Part shown: in pieces, positions 21,104 through 34,100 of the stretch
Layout of the letters: each line of letters begins with the position of its first letter
Position numbering within the stretch: position 1 is the stretch's first letter
Assembly (NCBI GenBank): GCA_014529385.2
Contig: CM043971.1
Span: 84,733,340-84,797,339 of the forward strand
DNA: 64,000 bases
DNA from: Adiantum capillus-veneris
Lineage: Eukaryota > Streptophyta > Polypodiopsida > Polypodiales > Pteridaceae
Reading direction: 5' to 3'
Notes under the pieces: model-generated
What the model was told of the DNA's origin: nothing
Database searches by the model: none
Seen by the model: only the letters and a program-made list of their open reading frames with translations
Made by a program: the position numbers and the translations under genes

Positions 21104-23458
21104 TTATGTGTACTTGAAATTCCTCCTCGCCACTGAGCTCTTCAGCTGGCTGTGTCTCCATCTCAGCAAATGAAATTGGGGATCTCTATTTGTTGGCTGC
21201 TTGGAAGTTCCTGCCTCCTCTTGGGTTTTTGGTCGTCCCTCTCTCAATACTTGGTTGACTCTTTTAAGTTCTGCTATTTCTTTCAGTAGGTCGTCTTCTC
21301 TTTGGACCCGCATCAAAGCCAAGTCTCTGCGATGAGACTGCTCCAATTTAAGCTCCAGTTTGAGGTCTTTATTCTTCTTCTCTAATGCCTTGTAGACCTC
21401 GTCTGTGCCTTCGATCGAGGCCACTGCAGGATTTTCTCTGATTTGCCACAAGAAAATTGCCTGATCATTTATTCTTTGCTCTGAGTATTGTAGGGAGGCA
21501 TTGGCTACATCTAACTGAACCTGAATCTTCTGAATTGACAGGGTTGTAGTTAGAAGTTCATTTGTGACTTCTGTTAGCTGTTCATCCTTTGCTTTGCATG
21601 CATCTGACAATTTTGTAAGCAATTCACCAAGCTCTTCCATCTCTTTCTGTTGCTTATCCCTTGCAAGCTGATGTTGTTCAGCTCCCACTTTCAACTCCTA
21701 CACTTGCCTTTGTAGATCGGTGATGAAGTTTAGTCGGTCATCTAACTCCCCTTGGAGTGTGTCAATCACCATTTCTAATTCTTTGGTCTGTGTGCTATGG
21801 CTAAGTGTTGCTGAGTGAAGTCATTCACTCATGTCCTGCATTTGCTTAGCATACTCATTAACTTGCAGGATCACTTAGTCATTTGATTGCCAATCTTCGC
21901 TTCGTGCCATCTGACTTGATGTTTCTGTAGATTCTTGTGTATCTTTTGGCAGCGTCATGGCTGCTAGTTTCTATTGCCCTTGTGGCTCTGCCTGATCTTC
22001 AGCCGTTTTGTCATCCTGAGGCTTCGTGGATGCCTCAGCCTTCTCTTGCTGTGTTGAGGTAGAGGGTGTTTCCCCAATCTTCTGTTCTCTTGGTTCCTCA
22101 AACGTTGTGTTATCCTCTGGTTCAGGACTCGCTGTTCCTTCGGGCTCTGGCTCTTGCTCTGTGTGTTGCTCTTGTGTAGATTCAGCTGCCTGTTGTGCCG
22201 GTTCAGCTGCTTCTCTTTGTTCAGGCTCTGCCTCTTTTGTGTGTTCAGCTTCTGTGGCTTTGCTTGTTGGTGATGATGGTGGGCTTGGCATGGGGTGATC
22301 ATGTTGTTTAGAAACAAGTGAAGAAGGGCAGGGAGACAAATCACCTTGATCATGCTGTGCTTCTCCTTGTTCTGTTGCTTCTGCTCCTTGATTTTGCTGC
22401 TCTTTAGCTTTCTGTTCCGCTTCTTGGGCTTCTTTCAGCTTTAAAGCTTCTGCTTCTTGATACATCTTTTCCAGTAGTTCCGTGGGATCTTCAACCTGTT
22501 TCCTGGTATGATGCTTAGTTCTTGGGCCTTTAAGCTCAATGGGTACTCACTTTGTTAGGTCCTTGCCTTGTGCTTGGTGGCTACATTCGTAAGATTGCAT
22601 CTCTCTTTCAAATTGGGCCTGTTTTTGTATAGGTTCCTCCTGGTGTGCTGCCACGGCTTTTCTCTTCATTTCTTCCCATCGTGCTCTCTTTTCCTCGTTA
22701 TCCGAGCTTTCACTGATGTGCCGTTCTGGCGAGTTCTCAACCGACTCTTCATCAGACTTGTATGATCTCTTGGCAGATCTTGTAGATCGAGGAGAAGGTT
22801 GTGCTGACACTATCCAAGTGTTCTGATCTGGGGCAGGTGGCAAGTTGTCGGCCATGCCGATGGCATGGTAAGCAATCCTGGTCAAAACCTCTGGTGCACC
22901 CAGATATGTGATTTTCCCTTCTTTCTTTGTCCCTTTCAATGTGGACAAAACATATTGTGCATGGTCAATTGGTTGCCTGGTTGTTGATTTGAAAACTTGT
23001 GTAAAGCTCGTGGCAGCCACATGATTTGGTGTCGTATACCTCGGTGGTCTTTTGGCAAGGAAGTGAAAGTCCTGGTGGTACAACCTTGCAGGCTCTTTCA
23101 CATGTTTGTGAATGAGGTCGGAAAATGTGGCCACGACGGTTTCTTTGGTGAAAGCTCCGGCCGTCTTTCTATCTCTTGCCCTCATTGTCATTCCTTCTAT
23201 TGGCAGTCTGAGTGCTTCTACCACTATCTCCTTGGTAATCACTACTTCAACCTTATTCCCTTGTGGGTCAGAGATTTGAGAGGTTCCGTCTTCTTTCATC
23301 ATGGACAAAAGCTCATAAGCTTTTTGGAAGTCCACTCCACACGGCTCTTGTTCGTAGAAATCTCTGAGTCGTAGCCTTCGGTTGGCTTCTTTGGTCTCGG
23401 GCTTTGCAACGACGTCATACACTTCTTTTGGTAGAAGTTGCAGCTATACCTAATGTCC
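21104..23458 (-). pseudogene. Element A gag-like polyprotein, unknown family, broken
   Basis: Three open stretches in the same minus-strand frame separated only by stops. First, 23422-22547 is a globular N-terminal part (LRDFYEQEPCGVDFQKAYEL) with a basic KRSYKSDEESVEN tail. After a single TGA, 22465-21971 is disordered, almost only E, Q, A, P and T. Then 21694-21104 is a long coiled coil (ELGELLTKLSDACKAKDEQL, later ALEKKNKDLKLELKLEQSHR). Globular-disordered-coiled-coil architecture suits a structural protein, but no gag family was recognised and there is no CCHC knuckle. The N-terminus is cut by the gypsy element inserted at 23465. Confidence 0.55.
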
Positions 23459-23464
23459 TTCCTC

Positions 23465-25336
23465 TGTAAGGTCTCCAACCCGCCGACACCAAAAGCGGGA
23501 TGGTCCCATTGACAGGTCTCTAGGCCTACTAAAGTCAAAGTCTTTAAACAAAAACAAATTCCAGGGAATTCACCCTTACCATTGGCAATGGTTTAGGTTT
23601 ATAGCCCTAGAAGAGACCTAGTCATGTCTCGCAATGGAAACGGGACCCTATAAAAAAAATTCCGGCCCTAAATCTTCATCCTTTAGATTAAGGTTTCCTT
23701 AGCCAACGCTTTTTTCCCTCTAGCATATGTGAGGGCACACCGGCTGGTGTCCAAGTGGAAGAAGTTTCTAAACGTTTTAGTGCGCAGGAATGGATAGTTA
23801 CCTGACTAATCAGGTCCACCCGTCCATGATTGACAACCTTAGTCAATCCCCACTTACCACCCCGCACTCACACATGACTCTATTGTTGTTTAATTACTAC
23901 CACATTCTTTCCACAATTAAAATAATGATTCCTTTTTAACTTTTCAAACTGCATTTCCTTAAGACAACCTTTGAAAACAGTATTGAAGACATTCTTTCAG
24001 AAAACAGACATCTTTAAACTTAAGACAAGGTACTGTCATTTTAAAGTATCACTGACCAATACTAACTTGTCTCAAGACCACCTATACAGGGGTGAAAAAC
24101 GGCACCCATTCCTTATTTATATAACCGGGGTGGAAAAAGTCTTCACCCAAAGTCCGGGCGCCCATACGCCAAAACCAGTTGCCCATACAACTGGGCAGTC
24201 CCTCTAGGATAAACTTAAAAGTACTATCCATAAACATAAACAAGCACGGGGTAAAGACTCCACACGTGCCGAGGTAACCGACTCCTCCTTGATGGTATCT
24301 CCATCATTACTCATTACCTAGAGTAAAATATTTCCAAGAAATCAGAGGTGTCTTGAGACAAGCTGTCTTAAGGATGGTCAAACATTTCTTTCCTAAGTCA
24401 ATCAGTCATAACCCAATCATTCCTTTCCTAGTTACAATCATTGCTCGTGGGCTTCGTGGAAGTTACCTTCCATTTACAGCCAGTTTTTTTTTTCCTTCCT
24501 AACCTTACGTATGCAATGCTTAACTTAAAATAAACTCTAAAAGCTATTAATGACATAATAGAAATCCACCTGGGACTGATCGTCCATGTACTATGGGACA
24601 GGTGCCCGTAGACTCTCCTCTGTTGGCCTATGGCTAGGCCCTGCTTCATGGTCATTAGTTGCTTTGTTGCGCTTGTTACTAACATCTTCTTCTTAAGTCA
24701 AAGGATTCCCCCCGGTTCTCTTGGGAGCCATTTCAACAGCCGTTAGGATTAATCAATTAGAGATTGAACTCTAATGATTTCTACGTAGTGTTCTCCCTAG
24801 ATGAGAGAGAAAGTCTCAAGGCTCCGAGTCTGTCGAATTATGAAGAGAAGGAACCCTTTTATAGCTTTTTCTGAGCACCTGGCAATTTTTGGCAGTTTTC
24901 CCACATCCAAGCAGCCCCCCAGCTTGCAATTTGCGCCATTTTCACTATCATTGTGTTTGGCAAGTTTCCCCAGCTTCCACACTCACCCCATACCTTCCAG
25001 AATTTACCTGGTTGATTTTTGCAGATCCTTAATGATGAAAATTGGAATTTTCTATCTAATTCTAGAACCTTAGTGTAAAGAGTCTTTGCTAATGATTAAT
25101 AATGGAACCATCCAATTTTTGTTACTAATTGAATTTCTATTGTAATTTTCCAGGACCCGTAACTATTCCCGTTTTTATCGGGATCAGATTCTGAAAATTT
25201 CTAAACATAGTATAGCTCTGCTTATAATTCCAAAAATACCAAAATTAATAGTGTTTGGAGTCCTGCAATAGTGTTTTCTATTAAGTTTTGCAAGCTTTGT
25301 ACAATCTTTAAGGTTTCAGAAACTGGAAACCTTACA
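23465..25336 (-). repeat. Chromodomain gypsy 3' LTR
   Basis: 1872 bp bounded by TGTAAGG at the left and CCTTACA at the right, perfect 7-bp inverted ends. The left edge interrupts element A's coding region and the right edge abuts the purine tract. No gene inside. Confidence 0.82.
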
Positions 25337-25352
25337 ATCACCCCAACTTAAG
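25337..25352 (-). other. Chromodomain gypsy polypurine tract
   Basis: Minus strand CTTAAGTTGGGGTGAT next to the LTR, a form common in plant chromoviruses. Confidence 0.78.
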
Positions 25353-25372
25353 GATTTTGAGATGTCCTCATC

Positions 25373-28300
25373 TCAACCGAAATTGGAAAAATCCTTGTGA
25401 AGGGATACTTCATCCTCCCAGGTGGCGTCCTCGGTAGGGTAGTCCTTCCATTTGATCAAATATTCTCTGATAACCCTGTTTCTCAGACTCCTTTCCCTAG
25501 TGTCGAGAATACAATCTGGTTGGAGTTCAAGAATTCCTTGCTTCTGCATCGCAATTTGTTCGTCATCTAGAGTATGATTTGGATTTGGGATGTAGGGTTT
25601 TAGAAGACTGATATGGAATACATTATGGACCTTGAGGTGCTCTGGCAATTTTAGTTTATAAGCTTGATCACTGATTACTTTAATCACTTCATACGGTCCA
25701 CAATATCTGGGACTTAGTTTTTTGTATTTTCCCAAGGATAGAGTGCTTCTTTTTGGTCGAACCCTTAGGAATACTTTATCTCCTTGTTTGAAAACCCGAT
25801 CAGACCGTTTTTTATCAGCATACTGTTTTTGGCGATCCTTGGCTGCCTGAATGTCTTGCCTTATGGCTTTGGTTTGGGCATCCATCTCCTCCAACATTTG
25901 CTTTGAAGCTTCTACTCTTGTAGTAGGGTCAGCAAAATTTAGGGGTGATATACACTCATGCCCATAAAGAGCATTGAATGGTGACATCCCAATGCTTTGA
26001 TAAAAGGAAGAGTTATAGGCGAATTCCACCAGAGGAAGAAATTGGATCCATTTACGGGGTTCCCTACCACAATAGGCTCTAAGGATGTCTTCAATAACTT
26101 GGTTCACTCTTTTTGTCTGTCCATCTATCTGGGGGTGATAAGATGTACTGAAACATAGCTGAGTACCTAAGGATTCAAACAAAGCTTTCCAGAATTTTGA
26201 AGTGAATTTTGCGTCTTTGTCACTAACTATTCTCTTAGGAAGCCCGTGTAATCTGAAGATCTCTTTGATAAACAGACGGCTTATGTCTGATGCAGTATAA
26301 GTTTTTTTTATAGGCATCAAGTGGGAGACTTTAGTCAACATATCTACTACCACCATAATGGAGTCGTAACCCCCTTGAACAGTGGGAAGACCTGTTACAA
26401 AGTCCATGCTAATGAGTTCCCACTTCATTTGAGGAATGTCCAGAGGTTGAAGTTTTCCTAGCATCATTATTCGTTCAGCCTTAATTCTTTGACGGGAAAG
26501 AAATTGTTTGATGTAACGGATTATATCTCCCTTCATTCCTGGCCAGAAATAGCTTTTCCTTATGGCATTAAGGGTCTTTGCATAGCCAGGATGGCCGGCA
26601 ACTGGAGTGTTATGTCCTTCATAAAGGATTAACTCCTTTAATGTTGGATTTTTAGGAATGTAAAGCCGATACTTATAGTAGAGAAGCCCCTCCTCAAGTG
26701 AATAATCCTTGATTCTCTCTTTCTCTTTCTCTTTTAGGTCCTGTTGATTGATAACCTATAGAAGTTTTTGATAATCCTTATCTTCCAGGGAAGCTTCCTT
26801 AACCTTGTTGAGGATTGGATTGTCAACTATGGAAATAGCCCCAAGAAAAACCTTACGACTAAGAGCGTCAGCAACCACATTCTCTTTCCCTGGTTTATAT
26901 TTTATCTCAAAGTCATATTCCTGTAAGAGTTCTATCCATCTTCTCTGCCTCATGTTGAGTGTTGCTTGTGAGAAAATCCATTTTAAACTCTGATGATCGG
27001 TGATCAATTTGAACTTTCCTCCTAAAAGATAGTGCCTCCAGAGTTTTAAAGCATGGGCGACAGCTAGAAGCTCCAGATCATGAGTTGGATAATTCAACTC
27101 GTGGATTCTTAATTTTCGTGAAGTAAAGGCGACTGGTCTTCCTTCTTGGTTTAAAACTCCTCCTATAGCAAGACCGCTAGCATCTGTTACTACTTCAAAC
27201 TCTTGAGTGAAGTCAGGAAGTTTGAGTACAGAATCTGATGTGAGATTTTGTTTTAATTTGAAGAAACAATCCTCCTGTTCTTTTCCCCATGTAAGTTTGG
27301 CTGTCTTTTTAAGTAGCTGCGTCAAGGGTGCGACAATAACTGCATAATCTTTGACGAAGATTCTATACCATCCTGTAATGCCCAAAAATCCTCGAATCTC
27401 ACTGACCGTTTTGGGTTGTGGCCAGGTTGTGGCCAGTCTATTATATCTTTAATCTTTGAGGGGTCTACTGAGATTCCTTCAGGGTTTATTATAAAACCAA
27501 GATAACTGACTTCTAGTGTGGAGAACACACATTTACTCATCTTGGCATATAACTGATGTTGGCGTAGAAGATGGAGTACTTTACGTACATGGTCTTCATG
27601 CTCTTTTTCATCCTTAGAATATACCAGGATATCATCGAAAAACACCAACACAAAATCATCCAGATATTCTCTGAATATATCCTGCATGAGATGGTTAAAA
27701 GTGGTTGGAGCATTCGTAAGACCAAAGGGCATCACTATGAATTCATAATGCCCATACCAGGTGTTGAAAGCAGTTTTGTAAATATCTACCTCCTTAATCC
27801 GGATTTGGTGGTAACCTGATCTGAGATCAATTTTTGTGAATACCTTGGTTCCATGTAACCTATCAAGCAATTCATCGATGCGAGGACTGGGGTACTTATT
27901 CTTTACTAATACCTGGTTAAGCCCCCTATAATCAATGCATAGACGTAAGGATCCGTCCTTCTTCTTTTGGAATAGAATAGGTGCTCCCCAAGGTGAAATG
28001 CTTGGTCTTATGAATCCCTGCTCAATAAGCTAATGAAGTTGTTCTTTTAATTCAATAGCTTCAGGGAGGGACATTTTGTAGGGTCTTTTTGAAATTGGCT
28101 CACTTCCTGGAAAGGTTTCAATTTCGTGGTCTATATCTCTGGGAGGAGGTAAATTCGAAAGATCTTCCGGAAATATATCTGAAAATTCTTTAAGCCATTC
28201 TGGAGTTGGGTTGTCCCTTGAATCATCTGCCTTATTAAGTTTTACTACAAAGATCTGTTGCCCTTTACGTAGCCCCTTCAGAAGTCGACTAGCCTTGACT

Positions 28301-29503
28301 AAATGAGCCTTAGGCTTCCCGTTTAATCCTTGTACTAATGTTTCTTCACCTAAGGATTTTTGAAGGTTAAGTTTCCTTGAGCACAGTGAATTTGAGCTTG
28401 ATTTTTGATTAGCCAATCCATTCCTAGGATACCATCATAGATTCCTACTGGAAGAGTTCGAAAGTATGATGAAGTCAGGGTTCCCCCTAGTTCAAACTCA
28501 ACTTTCCCAGTTGTAAATTGAGATAGAACCTCTTTCCCATTTGCTAGCTCTACTACTAATTTCTTGGTAGGATGTTGGTTCAATTTAAGTTTCCTTAAAC
28601 ATTTAGGAGAGAGAAAAGAGTGTGTGCTGCCACAATCTATAAGTAGTTCAAATTTTTCACCTTCTCTGTTTGCAGTGGTTTGGATGACAGCATATTGTTG
28701 CCGAGCTCCAGGGTTATCAATGGCGACAAAAAGAGTAGCTCTTTCATCTTCCTCATCCTGCAAGGTAGGCTCTCCTACTACAGCATAAGCTCTGGCTCCT
28801 CTACCTCTTCCTCTGCCTCGTCCTCTATTGCCTCTACCTCTTTGATTATTTCCTTGTCCTATTTGAGTCTGAGAAGGGGTTCCGGTAGCAATTTGAGGAT
28901 TTTGACCCTCAGGACATTGACTCCTGTAGTGTCCCATTCTATTGCATCCATAGCATCTAATGTTCGGGAAAGTCTGCTCTATAGTGGTTGCAGCTAACAC
29001 TGCCCTCCGTTGACCTCCTTGATTATAATTCCCCCTTGCTCTTCCTCTAAAGTTATTGTAGTTGTAATAGTTCCTGGCAGGGGGATTTCCTTCAGATGCA
29101 AGTGGTTTAGCTCTTAGAAGAGCATCTTGAATAGAGGTTGGTCTCATAGCTTCCAGCCGGTTACTCAAAGGTTTGTTTAAACCCTGACAGAGGCGAGCAA
29201 TCTGTTGTTCCATAGTCATTGGTGGTGTGTAACGTCGTAAAGACACATATTTGGTGTAATATTCTTCCAAAGTAAGCCCTAACTGTTTGAGGGTGAAGAA
29301 CTCATTCATCTTGATAGCTTGGTGAGCTGGAGGAAGATATCTTTCTTTCATTGCCTACTTCATTCTTCCACCAGAGTTTGGCATCTCAGGTGAGTCGAAA
29401 CATTCCTAACATTGCCTGATTCTCTGAAGCAGTTCCTGCTACCAAGAAATAATCATCCATGGCGTCGAGCCATGCTTCGGCATCACGTTCTAAGTTGGTT
29501 CCT
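25373..29503 (-). pseudogene. Chromodomain gypsy gag-pol, inactivated
   Basis: Minus-strand order: gag (29503-28950; EEYYTKYVSLRRYTPPMT), zinc knuckle CYGCNRMGHYRSQC, and an RG-rich linker. Then protease ELLIDCGSTHSFLS (C in place of the usual S/T after the catalytic D) and GILGMDWL. RT follows, with an in-frame stop near 28030, then [12 protein letters not shown] and [10 protein letters not shown] (about 27630), then RNase H (VTDASGLAIGGVL, ITDHQSLKWIF). In integrase the zinc region has lost its CxxC (IKQFLSRQRIKAE), and the core has VVVDMLTK, VSDKDAKF and DGQTKRVNQ, where the last catalytic acid is K instead of E. The C-terminal chromodomain (YLIKWKDYPTEDATWE) ends at 25373. At least two frame breaks. 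Confidence 0.92.
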
Positions 29504-29812
29504 TGTTAACCCTCACGGCTCACGGACACCCCATCACCTACGACGGACGTGTATTATGTATTTGGTACAGTCAGGTACCGGGCTTGTCGGACCAATAGGA
29601 AAAGGGTAAGAGTGATCGCCGATGAGAGGCGCACTCTAACCGGGACATTCAAGGGATTAGTTGGCTAAGCATGGGCGCCCAAGTGTGAATGGGGTGAGCT
29701 CATATAAAAGCCAACTAAACCTAAAATTCACTCATTCTCTCATTTGTGCAATAGAAGAGTGCTCTTGCTCCATCTCCATCTCCATCTTCTTCTTCTTCAC
29801 CTCCTTGTGTGT

Positions 29813-29865
<53 letters not shown>

Positions 29866-30103
29866 TGCGATCGAGCATTGCGGCGGCACGACGGCGGTGA
29901 AGCGGTTGAGCGCGACATAGCGGCGTCTCCTTCTTCTTCGCGACGAGGAATCCTCCACGGCAGGAGCATAGAGCGGTGAGTGACACACCATTGCCCTCTT
30001 TTGAGCTTACTAGTTAAGCTAGTTGTGTGCTTGGAGCCGTCTATGGCTCGCACACGGTGTATCGGCAAATCCCTTGCTTCGACAGTGCGGCAAGGAGCGC
30101 ACA
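29504..30103 (+). repeat. 5' LTR of plus-strand gag element
   Basis: 600 bp from TGTTAACCC to GAGCGCACA, with a TATA box (TATAAAAG, 29703-29710), a compound GT/GA microsatellite (about 29805-29865) and an end adjoining a primer site. It aligns in blocks with 46368-46952. Confidence 0.88.
29805..29865 (+). repeat. Compound GT/GA microsatellite
   Basis: GT run followed by GA run within the LTR; the related LTR at 46661-46751 has the same compound repeat at the same place. Confidence 0.92.
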
Positions 30104-30107
30104 TTTT

Positions 30108-30125
30108 TGGCGCCGCTGCCGGGGA
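30108..30125 (+). other. Primer binding site, Asp-tRNA type
   Basis: TGGCGCCGCTGCCGGGGA, four bases after the LTR end, the form known from Athila/Tat-like elements. Confidence 0.88.
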
Positions 30126-31194
30126 ATCGCCCTGCACTAAGCCCAAGAGGCACTTTGTGCTTCTCCTATGAGTTGTTTGTAGTAGGAAAGAAGAGGAAGA
30201 GGAAGAGGAATGAGTTGTTTTTCTACAAGTTGTTAATTTCTGTATTGTCTGCAAGTTCTGTGATTTCTGCATAATGTTGTGTTTTCTGTTTGCACACAGT
30301 CTTTGCACAATTAGTAGTCGTTAGCTTGTTTGCAGTGAATGAATAAGTAGGAAGGCAATTAACAATTTCTGTTGCACACAGTCTGTACACAGTTTTCTGT
30401 CAAGGTTTGCCTGCACACAGTCTTTGCACAGTAAGGTAGCGAGAGAGGAAGTAGGTGAACAGTTAGCTCACTGTCAATAAGAAGTTAACAGATTAGTTAG
30501 TAGATTAGTTAGTGGTTAGCAGCATTGTTAGTAAGTAGATAAGGTAGTGAGCTGTCTGTGAGCTGTGAGCTGTTGACTGGGAGGTTAGGTAGGTGACAGT
30601 GTGTGTGGCCAAGAAAGGGTCACCCAAAACCGCGTGGGGTCGTCGCCCAAAAAAAAAAAAGTAAAAAAAAATTTAAAAATCAAATAAATAAAAAAACCGA
30701 AAATATCAAGCGTGAGTGACTGGGGGGCTACACTAAAATTTTGATCGGGATCATTTCCCCAAGCCCAAGCCCAGGCCCAGGCCTCAGTCCTCAGTCTTAT
30801 GATATATACTAGACTCACTCTTATATATATACTCTACCTCCTCAAGAGGGAATGAGAGCATGTGGGGCAAGTCCTCCACTCTCCTCCCTTCTCTTCCCAC
30901 TTGCACCCTTAGACTTTCTAATTTGGGCCTAGTTCCCTACTAGAAATTGACGGTTTTAGGGATTCCGAGGGCATAAAGTGACCAAACGGAGGGCTATAAA
31001 GCACGGCACGTCCCTCTGACCGAGACGCTCGTTTTGAGCTATCATACGTTCTATTCTATAGCTGGGTCAAAAAAAAGGACCAAAAAATCAAAAAATAAAT
31101 AAATAAGAAAAGACTTGGGTTGCAAAACACCCAAAATTACTAGGTGAGCAGCCTTCACGGGCCCTCACTGACACTTCTAGGGGATCCAAGTCAT
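30126..31194 (+). other. Untranslated leader of plus-strand gag element
   Basis: About 1.1 kb with repeated GCACACAGTCT and GTTAGTAGATTAG-type motifs (30285-30545), and an A-rich stretch near 30648-30700. No coding signal. Confidence 0.6.
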
Positions 31195-34100
31195 ATGAAC
31201 CTACGCTCTGGACGAGTGTTAGAGCACGAGCATATTGGTAGTGCCTCCATTTACGCGGGCACCCATTATTCCTCCACCCTAGGTTCTGGACCTTCGGCCG
31301 GGACTCAAGGTAGCGCGACCCAAGATCCTCATATCTCGTCTAGTGATTCTTCCTCTGACTACGAAGTCATGGAGGGGTATCCTACACCAAACCCTGATAG
31401 TTCAAGTCAAGACATGCATGCCATGGGCCCACGGCCCGGGTCCAGCATGTTTAGCCGCTTAAAAGAGACCCTTAGTAGAGCTACTCGCTCCGAACATGCG
31501 GTTAATGAAATAAATGAAGGGAGTGGGGAAGTAAATTCGTCATTCATGCCTAAAATAGACCCTATGCTTCTTGAGAGTGTGCATGTGAATGTTCCATCCA
31601 CTGCACCTCCTGATCCTTTAGGACTATCTCCCTCTGAGGTTCTACTACCCGATGGTAGGAGTCTTGCCGAAGTACAAGAGATCGAACGCTATATGCAAGC
31701 AACAAGGGAGAGGGAAATTGAGAACCTACGAAGGCTAGAACAAAGTCGAACCCTGAAAGCAAAAGCTCCTATGATAACAATCATGCCAGCCGAGCAACCG
31801 AGTGCTCCCAAGGCATCAATCATGGAGGGGCAAGCGATGGGGAGCAATAATGCTTCCACCTTGAGGGAAACCTCCAGCACGCCAGGCCTAGATGGGATAT
31901 TCCTAAACGAAAATTGGGAGTATGACCTACAAGCAGAAGCTTTAACTGATCGGTACACACGACACACCTATCATGTGGGTTGGTTAGATGTTATACAATC
32001 CACATCGGGTGCTACTAGCATAGATGAGCAACAACAGAAAGTCTGTGATGTCCTCCATAGGATTGTCGAGTTAGAAAGACAGAACACAGGGATCAACATG
32101 CCTTCAACAGGCCTAATGAGATTCTTGGATACGGGAAAGGCCAACCAACCAACCCTGTCACAAATGGACACTCCCTCAGTGAGCCCCATTGATCCTCCAT
32201 ATGTTGTTTCGCCAGGAGCCTCAGTACAATCTGAGCCCACAAGTGGCAGCTTTACCTTCCCAGATCTAGCTCATCTTTCTCTTAATGACACTACGGCTAC
32301 CATGCATATCCCAGTGGTGAGCATGACAAGAAGTACACCATGGAGTTCATTTGTTAACACTGCGCCGATGCCTAGTAGCACAGTGCCCCCAACTATACCT
32401 ACATGTATGTACCAATCATGTGCACCTGTCGTACCTCAGCCTCATGTAGCTCCTACACCTCCGATTATTCCAAGAGCTTACAATCCACAATGGAATTATC
32501 CAAGCTCTTATACAAGTGGAGACATGCCATTTAATAATAACATGCCATATCAGGCACCCCCTATGCCTAGGGCCACGCCTGTAAACTTTGGACCACTGTC
32601 TGGTACACCACCATACGAAATTTGGGACCCAAGAGCCACGCGTATGCCAAGGCCAAGGCCAACTCCCATCTCACATGTGGTTCCAGGAGCACATACACCC
32701 ATTATACCTGCTCAAATAGGAGATTTGGCAGCATTTGCTCAAACTATCGGTCGCTCTATTGCGGAAAACATGCGTAGTGCACCTGATAGAGAGCCTAGGA
32801 GCAAGGCAGTTCAAGTAGCTAAGCTCACACAGAAATTCAGTGGAGACGGAGATGCTAGAAAGCATATGGAAGTCTTTGAACATGTGTGCAATTCCTTGGA
32901 AGAGCACAATGAGCTACATAAGTGTAAGGCTTTGAGTTTGACGCTAAGCGGAAAGGCTGGAGATTGGTATAGAACCTTAAGAGTAGAAGAGAAAACGATC
33001 TACTCTACTCTTAGGAGACTGTTCTTAAAAGAATACATACGAGAGGGAGTACTTTGGGGTGTAGCCTCTCAGCTCCAGAAAGCCCAACGAGAAGAAGGTG
33101 AATCCGTGAGAGACTTCATTAGTCGCCTAAAGAATTTGAATTCTCGATGCAATCCAAACAAGCGATTCAACAACAACCAATTGCTCGATAGATTCATTAG
33201 GGGACTACGACATGAAAGTATTTATAATGGCCTAGTCATTAGCAGTATCACTACTTGGGAAGCAGTCACTATGAATGCAATCCAATTGGAGGATAATTTA
33301 ATGATTGCAGGAGAAAGAGTGTCTGCTGAGCCGAAGTCTAGTAGCTCGCAAGCATCAGGGCATGAGCCAATGAAGATAAAGCCAATCGTGAAAGAGCAAA
33401 CGATATCTGAGATGACTTTGGCAGATCTCACAAAGGCCATCCAAGAGAGCCTTAGGGGTAATCGTGCTCCACAAAACACTCATATGTATCCAAGAAGGGA
33501 GCAACAATGGTGCTCAATTTGCTTGGGCCCACATACTACGAGTGAATGCCCTACTTTCAGAGTAAAGTTTAACGGGACTTGTAACGCGTGTGGTAGGTAT
33601 GGCCATCAAGCGAAGGATTGCCTAATGCTTAAACACATCATGGAAAATAGACCGCCTATAGCTTGGGCAGACTCACCTCGAGTTCCTGCATTGATGCCTA
33701 CCCCACCCATGGAGCAACAGTTGCCATTACAGCACATGGTCCCTAGAACCCAAAATGTGGTCCAAACCACACCGTTGCCACCTCCAGTTCTAGGACCGCA
33801 ACCCCCTCATCCAAGAGTTACACCTATGAACCAAATAGGTTGCGAGTCATCTAGTACTTATGTAGATTGCGAAGAGGACATAGACTCTAGTATCACCTAT
33901 GGAGTCGACATGCTTGAGGAGTGTCCCATGTACTATATGGAAGACCATTGGGGACAAATCAAACCGGTATATCAAGCTACTGCGCTAGCAGCAAGAGGCC
34001 AAAACATTAATATTTTTGCCAGGAGACCACCTCTTCAGTGCTACGAATGTGGTGGACCACATCGAGTAGCTGAGTGCCCCATTAGAATACAAAAGAATGC

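Larger units (their letters stand above)
23465..29503 (-). mobile_element. Chromodomain gypsy element (Tekay-like), 5'-truncated
   Basis: Minus-strand chromovirus: 3' LTR 23465-25336, purine tract, and a gag-pol that ends in a chromodomain. It is inserted in the N-terminal region of element A's protein. Its gag is interrupted at 29503 by the LTR of a plus-strand element; the missing gag start and 5' LTR are not found on the far side, so they were deleted. Confidence 0.9.

Noticed and set aside
22026-22298. Serine/cysteine-rich frame on the plus strand
   Set aside because: Shadow of the E/Q/P-rich disordered region of element A on the opposite strand.
29721-30308. Open frames with poly-HT or poly-SL stretches here and at 13292-13632, 46556-46953 and 52899-53207
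   Set aside because: They are translations of GT/GA/CT microsatellites and share no conserved sequence outside them.
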